A stretch of 64,000 nt of DNA from contig JAOTRT010000005.1 of NCBI GenBank assembly GCA_030247725.1, forward strand, positions 97,233-161,232. The letters run 5' to 3'. The translations under genes were made by a program, and so were the position numbers. Shown here in pieces: positions 59,441 to 64,000 of this stretch; the first letter of the stretch is position 1, and each line of letters begins with the position of its first letter. This stretch comes from Candidatus Nitricoxidireducens bremensis. GTDB taxonomy: Bacteria > Pseudomonadota > Gammaproteobacteria > Burkholderiales > Rhodocyclaceae. The notes below the pieces were generated by a model that was not told the DNA's origin, searched no databases, and saw only the letters and a program-made list of their open reading frames with translations.

Positions 59441-60229
59441 ATGACCTACGAAAACATCCTCTACGCCTGCACCGGCGGCGTCGCCCGCATCACCCTCCAC
59501 CGGCCGGACAAGCTCAATTCCTTCACCGAGGCCATGCACGGCGAACTGCGAGACGCCCTCGCCCGCGTCACCGCCGAAGGCGCCCGCTGCCTGCTGCTGA
59601 CCGGCGCGGGTCGCGGCTTCTGCGCCGGCCAGGACTTGTCCGACCGCCTCGTCGCCCCCGGCGAGCGGCCCGCCGACATCGGCGCCGCCATCGAGAACCA
59701 CTACAAGCCCCTGGTGCTGACCATCCGCGCCCTGCCGCTGCCCGTGGTCTGCGCCGTGAACGGCGTGGCGGCCGGTGCCGGCGCCAACCTCGCCCTCGCC
59801 TGCGACATCGTGCTGGCCGCCCGCTCGGCCGCCTTCATCCAGGCCTTCTGCAAGCTGGGCCTGATCCCGGACGCCGGCGGCACCCACTTCCTGCCGCGCC
59901 TGGCCGGCACCGCCCGCGCCCTGGGTCTGGCCCTGCTGGGCGACAAGCTCTCCGCCGAGGAGGCCGAACGCTGGGGCCTCATCTGGCAGTGCCTGGACGA
60001 CGACAAGCTGATGACGGAAGCCGAGCGCCTGGCCACCCATTTCGCCGCCGGCCCCACCCTGGGCTACGCCCGCACCAAGCAGGCGATCTACGCCGCCAGT
60101 ACGAACACCCTTGAAGCCCAGTTGGACGTGGAGCGGGATTTCCAGCGAGAATGCGGCTTTTCCGCGGACTACCGCGAAGGCGTCGCCGCCTTCATGGCGA
60201 AGCGTCCGCCGCAATTCAAGGGGGAGTAA
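59441..60229 (+). CDS. paaG: Enoyl-CoA hydratase/isomerase PaaG
   Basis: 262 residues. Crotonase fold with LHRPDKLNSFTEAMHGEL, oxyanion-hole segments GRGFCAGQDLSDR and NGVAAGAGANLAL, and CKLGLIPDAGGTHFLPRLAG. The Asp in LIPDAGGTHF is the PaaG-type catalytic residue. The reaction would be isomerisation of ring-1,2-epoxyphenylacetyl-CoA to the oxepin. The stop overlaps the paaI start by 1 bp. Confidence 0.87.
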   Translation: MTYENILYACTGGVARITLHRPDKLNSFTEAMHGELRDALARVTAEGARCLLLTGAGRGFCAGQDLSDRLVAPGERPADIGAAIENHYKPLVLTIRALPLPVVCAVNGVAAGAGANLALACDIVLAARSAAFIQAFCKLGLIPDAGGTHFLPRLAGTARALGLALLGDKLSAEEAERWGLIWQCLDDDKLMTEAERLATHFAAGPTLGYARTKQAIYAASTNTLEAQLDVERDFQRECGFSADYREGVAAFMAKRPPQFKGE

Positions 60230-60657
60230 TGACACCGCAGGAAGTCGCCGAACGCTGCGCGGCAGCGATGTGGCCGGACGACCACGCCGCCCGCGGCCTC
60301 GGCATCGAGCTGGTTTCCGTGGCGCCGGGCGAGGCTACCCTGCGCATGAAAGTGCGCCAGGACATGGTGAACGGCCACGGCATCTGCCACGGCGGCTTCA
60401 TCTTCGCCGTCGCCGACGCGGCCTTCGCCTACGCCTGCAACACCTATAACCACCGGGCCGTGGCCGGCGGCGTGGACATCAACTTCGTCGCCCCCGCCCA
60501 CCTAGGGGACATCCTCACCGCTGTGGGGCACGGCCGACAGCAGGGCGGGCGCAGCGGCGTCTACGACATCGAAGTTTCCAACCAAGAGGGTAAACTAGTG
60601 GCCCTTTTCCGGGGTCGCTCCGTCCGCATCAAGGGGCATTTTTTCGATCCCGAATGA
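60229..60657 (+). CDS. paaI: Hydroxyphenylacetyl-CoA thioesterase PaaI
   Basis: 142 residues, hotdog fold. NGHGICHGGFIFAVADAAFA is the PaaI signature (Asn, Gly and Asp active-site set), followed by VAGGVDINFVAPAHLGD. Members release free acids from dead-end CoA esters and prevent CoA trapping. Good ribosome site GGGGGAG overlaps the paaG end. Confidence 0.88.
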   Translation: MTPQEVAERCAAAMWPDDHAARGLGIELVSVAPGEATLRMKVRQDMVNGHGICHGGFIFAVADAAFAYACNTYNHRAVAGGVDINFVAPAHLGDILTAVGHGRQQGGRSGVYDIEVSNQEGKLVALFRGRSVRIKGHFFDPE

Positions 60658-60694
60658 CGAATCGCGCCCGGCGAGGGCGTGCGGAGGAGTAGAG

Positions 60695-62011
60695 ATGAAG
60701 TTCGACCGGCCGCTCGACAACGAGCTCGACCCCATTGAAATCGCCAGCCGCGACGAGATCACGGCGCTCCAGACCACGCGCATGCGCTGGTCCCTGATGC
60801 ACGCCTACAACAACGTTCCCCACTACAAGGCCAAGTTCGACGCGGCCGGCGTCCATCCCAACGACTTCAAGGAACTCAAGGATCTCGCCAAGTTCCCCTT
60901 CACCACGAAGCAGGACCTGCGCGACACCTACCCCTTCGGCATGTTCGCCGTGCCCCGCGAGCGCGTCGTGCGCGTGCATGCCTCCTCGGGCACCACGGGC
61001 AAGCCCACCGTGGTCGGCTACACCCGCGCCGACATCGAGATGTGGGCCGACCTCGTCGCCCGCTCGATCCGCGCCGGCGGCGGCCGTCCCGGCGACAAGG
61101 TGCATGTCTCCTACGGCTACGGCCTGTTCACCGGCGGCCTCGGCGCCCACTACGGCGCCGAGAAACTCGGCTGCACCGTGATCCCCTTCGGCGGCGGCCA
61201 GACCGAGCGCCAAGTCCAGCTGATCCAGGACTTCCAGCCCGACATCATCATGGTGACGCCCTCCTACATGCTGGCGATCGCCGACGAATTCGACCGCCAG
61301 GGCCTCGACCCGACCAAATGCACCCTGCGCGTCGGCATCCACGGCGCCGAGCCCTGGACCAACCAGATGCGCGCCGAGATCGAAAAGCGCTTCGGCATCG
61401 AGGCGGTGGACATCTACGGCCTCTCCGAAGTCATCGGCCCCGGCGTCGCCCAGGAATGCGTCGAGACCAAGGACGGTCCGGTGGTGTGGGAAGACCACTT
61501 CTACCCGGAGATCATCGACCCGGTCACCGGCGAAGTGCTGCCCGACGGCAGCCAGGGGGAACTGGTGTTCACCTCCCTTACCAAGGAGGCCCTGCCGGTC
61601 ATCCGCTACCGCACCCGCGACCTGACGGCCCTGCTGCCGCCCACGTCGCGCTCCATGCGCCGCATCGGCAAGATCACCGGCCGTTCCGACGACATGCTGA
61701 TCATCCGCGGCGTGAACGTCTTCCCGAGCCAGATCGAGGAGATGATCCTCAAGACGCCGCGCCTGTCGCCCCACTACCTGATCGAGGTCGCCCGCGACGG
61801 CCATCTCGACACCATGACGGTGAACGTGGAGATCAAGCCCGAGTTCGCCACCGCCACGGCGGCCGAGAAGGAATACTCGGCCCACGAGCTGCAGCACCAC
61901 ATCAAGTCCTACGTCGGCGTCTCCACCCAGATCCGCATCGTCGAGGTGGGCGGCATCGAGCGTTCCGTCGGCAAGGCCAAGCGCGTCATCGACCGGCGAC
62001 CGAAGGAATAG
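60695..62011 (+). CDS. paaK: Phenylacetate-CoA ligase
   Basis: 438 residues. The P-loop region VHASSGTTGKPTVVGYT is near residue 97, and YGLFTGGLGAHYGAE, VDIYGLSEVIGPGVAQEC and RGVNVFPSQIEEMIL are characteristic of PaaK. It starts with MKFDRPLDNELDPIEIASRD, strongly resembling the second, partial copy at the right edge. GCGGAGGAG is upstream. It activates phenylacetate to its CoA ester, the first step of the pathway. Confidence 0.95.
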   Translation: MKFDRPLDNELDPIEIASRDEITALQTTRMRWSLMHAYNNVPHYKAKFDAAGVHPNDFKELKDLAKFPFTTKQDLRDTYPFGMFAVPRERVVRVHASSGTTGKPTVVGYTRADIEMWADLVARSIRAGGGRPGDKVHVSYGYGLFTGGLGAHYGAEKLGCTVIPFGGGQTERQVQLIQDFQPDIIMVTPSYMLAIADEFDRQGLDPTKCTLRVGIHGAEPWTNQMRAEIEKRFGIEAVDIYGLSEVIGPGVAQECVETKDGPVVWEDHFYPEIIDPVTGEVLPDGSQGELVFTSLTKEALPVIRYRTRDLTALLPPTSRSMRRIGKITGRSDDMLIIRGVNVFPSQIEEMILKTPRLSPHYLIEVARDGHLDTMTVNVEIKPEFATATAAEKEYSAHELQHHIKSYVGVSTQIRIVEVGGIERSVGKAKRVIDRRPKE

Positions 62012-62027
62012 GAAGACTGCGGCGGAA

Positions 62028-62357
62028 CTAGCCGATCTCGATCACAGGCGTGCCGGCCTCAAGGCCGGCACGCAGTTCCGGGAGCACAGCCGCAAAGGCT
62101 TCGAGCAACGCCTGCTTGCGCACATTGCCGAGCCGTACCCAGACCACCTGCGGCGGCGTACCGTAGCGTGCGGCAAGATGCTGGAAATCCTCGTCCATCG
62201 TCACGATGCCGAAACCCTCGATCTTGGCGTAATTCCAGATTTCGGCATCCGCCGCCGCACCGAGGCCGATGCGGCGCACGTGGCGGCACTCGACGCCGCT
62301 TTCCACCAGGAAGGCGGCAAGCGCCTCGGGCAGTTGATTGTCGATCAGCAGCTTCAA
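62028..62357 (-). CDS. DUF5615-type PIN-like toxin
   Basis: 109 residues. MKLLIDNQLPEALAAFLVES, then CRHVRRIGLGAAADAEIW, IVTMDEDFQHLAAR fits the DUF5615 PIN-like group (conserved Asp residues at 6 and near 62-64). It overlaps the upstream antitoxin stop by 4 bp. These pairs are classed as VapBC-like toxin-antitoxin modules. The pair lies convergent to paaK with only 16 bp between stops. Confidence 0.82.
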   Translation of the reverse strand: MKLLIDNQLPEALAAFLVESGVECRHVRRIGLGAAADAEIWNYAKIEGFGIVTMDEDFQHLAARYGTPPQVVWVRLGNVRKQALLEAFAAVLPELRAGLEAGTPVIEIG

Positions 62358-62584
62358 GCGGCGTGCAGAAACAGATGGTCGCTTTGTGCGGCGGCAAAAG
62401 CCAATGCCGCCAGAATGTCGGCCTCTTCGAGGTCCGGGTAGCCCTCAAGAATTTCCTGGTGACTAGCCCCGGCCGCAAGAAGAGACAACACGTCCTTGAC
62501 GCGGATACGCATTCCACGAATACACGGCCGACCGCCGCATTTGCCGGGCTCGATGGTGATGCGATTCAGCAGGCTGGCGTTCAT
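62354..62584 (-). CDS. DUF433-type antitoxin
   Basis: 76 residues from ATG 62584 (AAGGAG 10 bp upstream; an alternative GTG at 62593 lies too close to that site). ITIEPGKCGGRPCIRGMRIR, then VKDVLSLLAAGASHQEILEG, YPDLEEADILAALAFA is the complete DUF433 winged-helix pattern. Functions as DNA-binding antitoxin to the DUF5615 protein. Confidence 0.88.
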   Translation of the reverse strand: MNASLLNRITIEPGKCGGRPCIRGMRIRVKDVLSLLAAGASHQEILEGYPDLEEADILAALAFAAAQSDHLFLHAA

Positions 62585-62613
62585 AGCGCGCACTCCTTCA
62601 ATGGGGCGAGCCG

Positions 62614-62622
62614 ATCATAGCA
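62614..62622 (-). promoter_or_regulatory. Extended -10 promoter of the DUF433/DUF5615 module
   Basis: TGCTATGAT on the minus strand is an extended -10 element about 30 bp before the ATG, without a recognisable -35 box. Confidence 0.45.
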
Positions 62623-62650
62623 TTTCCGTTCGACGGACCAGCCGGGGCCC

Positions 62651-62749
62651 CTACTTACGCCGCTCTATCCTCAGCAACGACAGCAGCATCTCCCGTACCA
62701 CCTGGCGGTGGCCGGTATTGAGCTGGCGGAATTGGCGCACCAGTTCCAT
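62651..62749 (-). CDS. Candidate 32-residue basic peptide
   Basis: ATG 62749 preceded by AGGTG, ending at TAG 62651. The peptide starts MELVRQFRQLNTGHRQVV and ends SLLRIERRK; amphipathic and basic. No family recognised; it could equally be a chance frame in a remnant region. Confidence 0.22.
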   Translation of the reverse strand: MELVRQFRQLNTGHRQVVREMLLSLLRIERRK

Positions 62750-62988
62750 GATCGAAAACACCTATTTCATCGGTTCACGGCGTTGGCATTCGCGCGATTG
62801 CCCTGGCCCGAAGGGCGCCCTGGGGCAACGTGATCGAAGAAGTCGTCAAGATCGTCCCCGAACTGGTCAAGGCCGGTGTCGCTGCGGCGCGGAGCGCGGA
62901 AGAGAAGAAGCCCGCCGCCGACGCCAAGGCACAGGGGGCGGGTTAAGGCACGACAAAGAGCCCGGCCCGACGGTACGGCGCATCCCAT
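62750..62988. other. Remnant-like region before hairpin copy 2
   Basis: Part of the gene-poor interval from 62585 to 63156. Bases 62830-62946 give an in-frame, protein-like stretch (GTG start or upstream remnant; VIEEVVKIVPELVKAG, then AAARSAEEKKPAADAKAQG) ending in TAA. No upstream gene body continues it, so it may be a decayed C-terminus. Confidence 0.25.
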
Positions 62989-63086
62989 CCCGGATGGCGG
63001 GTGTCCGCTTCCCGGAAGTAAAGGCGGAGGGCCGACGCCCTTCCGGCCCGGGGGACATGGAGGGAAGCGGATGCCCGCCATCCGGG
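62989..63086. repeat. Long-armed hairpin repeat, copy 2
   Basis: Arms 62989-63013 and 63062-63086 are 25 nt and fully pairable on the plus strand if two G-U pairs are allowed. The core is the reverse orientation of copy 1 at 53627-53728, about 84% identical by eye. The central GGGCCG/CGGCCC stem is conserved. Confidence 0.8.
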
Positions 63087-63122
63087 GCGCGTCGAGGAGG
63101 ATCAATCACCAAACGGCCGGCC

Positions 63123-63128
63123 TATAAT
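63123..63128 (+). promoter_or_regulatory. -10 box of the parDE-like module
   Basis: A perfect TATAAT lies 28 bp before the antitoxin ATG and 37 bp after hairpin copy 2. The -35 position (GATCAA) is weak. Confidence 0.5.
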
Positions 63129-63156
63129 CCCGTCATCGAACCAACAGGGGACAGAT

Positions 63157-63384
63157 ATGGTCGCCACCATCGCAATCGAGCCGGACATGCAGCGCCAGTT
63201 TCACCAACTGGCGGAAGAAACGCACCGGCCAGAGACGGAAATCATCCGCGAGGCCCTTGCCGGTTATCTGGCTGCTGATCGGCATTACGTCGAGGTCTTG
63301 CGCCAGAGGATAGTGTCGGCGGATCGCGGCGAGTTCGCCAGCGAAGAGGAGGCCGAAGCCTTCTTTGCCAAGCACGGCGCGTAA
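63157..63384 (+). CDS. Ribbon-helix-helix antitoxin
   Basis: 75 residues. VATIAIEPDMQRQFHQLAEE, then THRPETEIIREALAGYLA is a CopG/RHH DNA-binding unit; the acidic C-terminus (FASEEEAEAFFAKHG) would wrap the toxin. The stop shares a base with the toxin start. Paired with a ParE-type toxin. Confidence 0.87.
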   Translation: MVATIAIEPDMQRQFHQLAEETHRPETEIIREALAGYLAADRHYVEVLRQRIVSADRGEFASEEEAEAFFAKHGA

Positions 63385-63671
63385 TGGCGTTGCGCTGGCA
63401 CCGGCAGGCGCTGGAAGACTTACGCGGCATCCATGAATACATCGCAAACGGCAGTCCGGCTTCGGCCAGCCGTGTCGTCGCTTCGATCCGCGACCAAGTA
63501 AATATTCTCTGCGAGCATCCGACCATCGGTAGGCCAGGGCGGCTACCGGACACAAGGGAGTTGGTCGTCAGCCACTATCCCTACGTTGTCGCCTACCGGG
63601 AAAATGGGGCGAACGTCGAAATCCTTCTGGTGGTCCATACCTCACGTCGCTGGCCCAAAGAGCTGCGGTGA
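63384..63671 (+). CDS. parE: ParE/RelE-type toxin
   Basis: 95 residues. ALRWHRQALEDLRGIHEYIA, then PTIGRPGRLPDTRELVVSHY, PYVVAYRENGANVEILLVVH and SRRWP at the end are the ParE pattern. Members poison gyrase; those of the RelE branch cut mRNA, and the C-terminus here favours ParE. Follows its antitoxin, overlapping by 1 bp. Confidence 0.88.
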   Translation: MALRWHRQALEDLRGIHEYIANGSPASASRVVASIRDQVNILCEHPTIGRPGRLPDTRELVVSHYPYVVAYRENGANVEILLVVHTSRRWPKELR

Positions 63672-63728
63672 GCTTGGCGCCTTGTGCTTGTGGCGAGACC
63701 GTGAAGTAAAAATGCGAAAATAGCGCCC

Positions 63729-64000
63729 ATGAGCCCATCCACCGCCCCCGGCCGCGAGCCCATCGAAACCGCCAGCCGCGACGAGATCGCGGCGCTCCAG
63801 TTGGAGCGCCTGCGCACGACCCTGCGCCACGCCTACGAGCGCGTACCCCACTACCGGGAGAAGTTCGATTCCCTGGGCATCGTGCCGGAAGACCTCAAGT
63901 CCCTCGCCGACCTGGCCAAGTTCCCCTTCACGACCAAGGAAGACCTGCGCCGCACCTACCCCTTCGGCATGTTCGCGGTGCCCATGGACGACATCGTGCG
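63729..64000 (+). CDS. paaK: Second phenylacetate-CoA ligase (3' end beyond the window)
   Basis: 90 codons are visible from ATG 63729. EPIETASRDEIAALQLERLR, LRHAYERVPHYREKFDSLG and LADLAKFPFTTKEDLRRTYP align closely with the start of the paaK at 60695, including the IASRDEITALQ and FPFTTKQDLRDTYPFGMFAV segments. It is separated from that copy by two toxin-antitoxin modules and a hairpin repeat. No clear ribosome site precedes it. Substrate difference from the first copy cannot be judged. Confidence 0.85.
   Translation, partial: MSPSTAPGREPIETASRDEIAALQLERLRTTLRHAYERVPHYREKFDSLGIVPEDLKSLADLAKFPFTTKEDLRRTYPFGMFAVPMDDIV

Overview
The window looks like chromosomal DNA of a high-GC betaproteobacterium. 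A relative of Sulfuritalea or Thiobacillus within the Rhodocyclales/Nitrosomonadales is the best guess. It combines dissimilatory sulfur oxidation (qmo/hdr, apr, sat, sox), a CbbQO/NorQD pair and aerobic phenylacetate catabolism (paa). The taxonomic guess is inference from gene content; no rRNA or tRNA gene was seen.

Layout. 1-3.6 kb: the 3' part of qmoB, then hdrC- and hdrB-like genes, the expected electron partner of APS reductase. 3.7-7.2 kb: a CBS protein and a CbbO/NorD + CbbQ/NorQ pair. 7.4-14.2 kb: a tightly overlapping glycan cluster (ThDP enzyme, GT-A-like protein, CapK-like adenylating enzyme, UDP-sugar epimerase, UDP-sugar dehydrogenase). 14.3-19.3 kb, minus strand: sat with its own terminator and a canonical FNR-type box upstream, then aprBA and a YkgJ-type protein. 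19.4-21.9 kb: an M48 protease, a response regulator and moaC. 22.0-27.7 kb: soxYZ, then an ECF sigma factor, a membrane anti-sigma factor whose outer domain resembles DsrE, and soxAXB. 27.7-31.9 kb: small accessory genes, a 909-residue ankyrin protein of lower GC and a higBA module. 32.0-37.6 kb: a MacAB-type exporter, a CYTH-CHAD protein and sixA. 37.7-39.3 kb: hipBA. 39.4-52.4 kb, minus strand: a type IV pilin with a sigma-54 promoter, and a continuous eight-gene signalling operon (HD-GYP, GspE/PilB-like ATPase with GAF, cNMP-binding/rhodanese protein, class II cyclic nucleotide phosphodiesterase, CHASE2 adenylate cyclase, FHA, PP2C, CHASE2 Ser/Thr kinase). 52.5-56.1 kb: an ornithine cyclodeaminase family gene, a hairpin repeat beside a vapC remnant, and sucCD. 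56.4-64.0 kb: paaN, flavodoxin, a diiron protein, paaG, paaI and two paaK copies separated by two toxin-antitoxin modules and a second copy of the hairpin repeat.

How the parts fit. SoxYZ/AX/B oxidise thiosulfate in the periplasm. AprBA, Qmo/Hdr and Sat run the cytoplasmic sulfite to APS to sulfate branch. SoxCD, Dsr and RuBisCO genes are not in the window. The most notable candidate for an undescribed system is the sox-embedded ECF sigma/anti-sigma pair, in which a DsrE-like domain is predicted to lie in the periplasm and could act as a sulfur-intermediate sensor. A good ECF-type promoter precedes the sigma gene. Other points to check are a soxZ 3' end interrupted by a triple-hairpin element with a synonymously diverged duplicate of the C-terminus, a two-copy hairpin repeat with compensatory changes, and the combined cAMP / c-di-GMP / Ser-Thr phosphorylation operon next to pilA.
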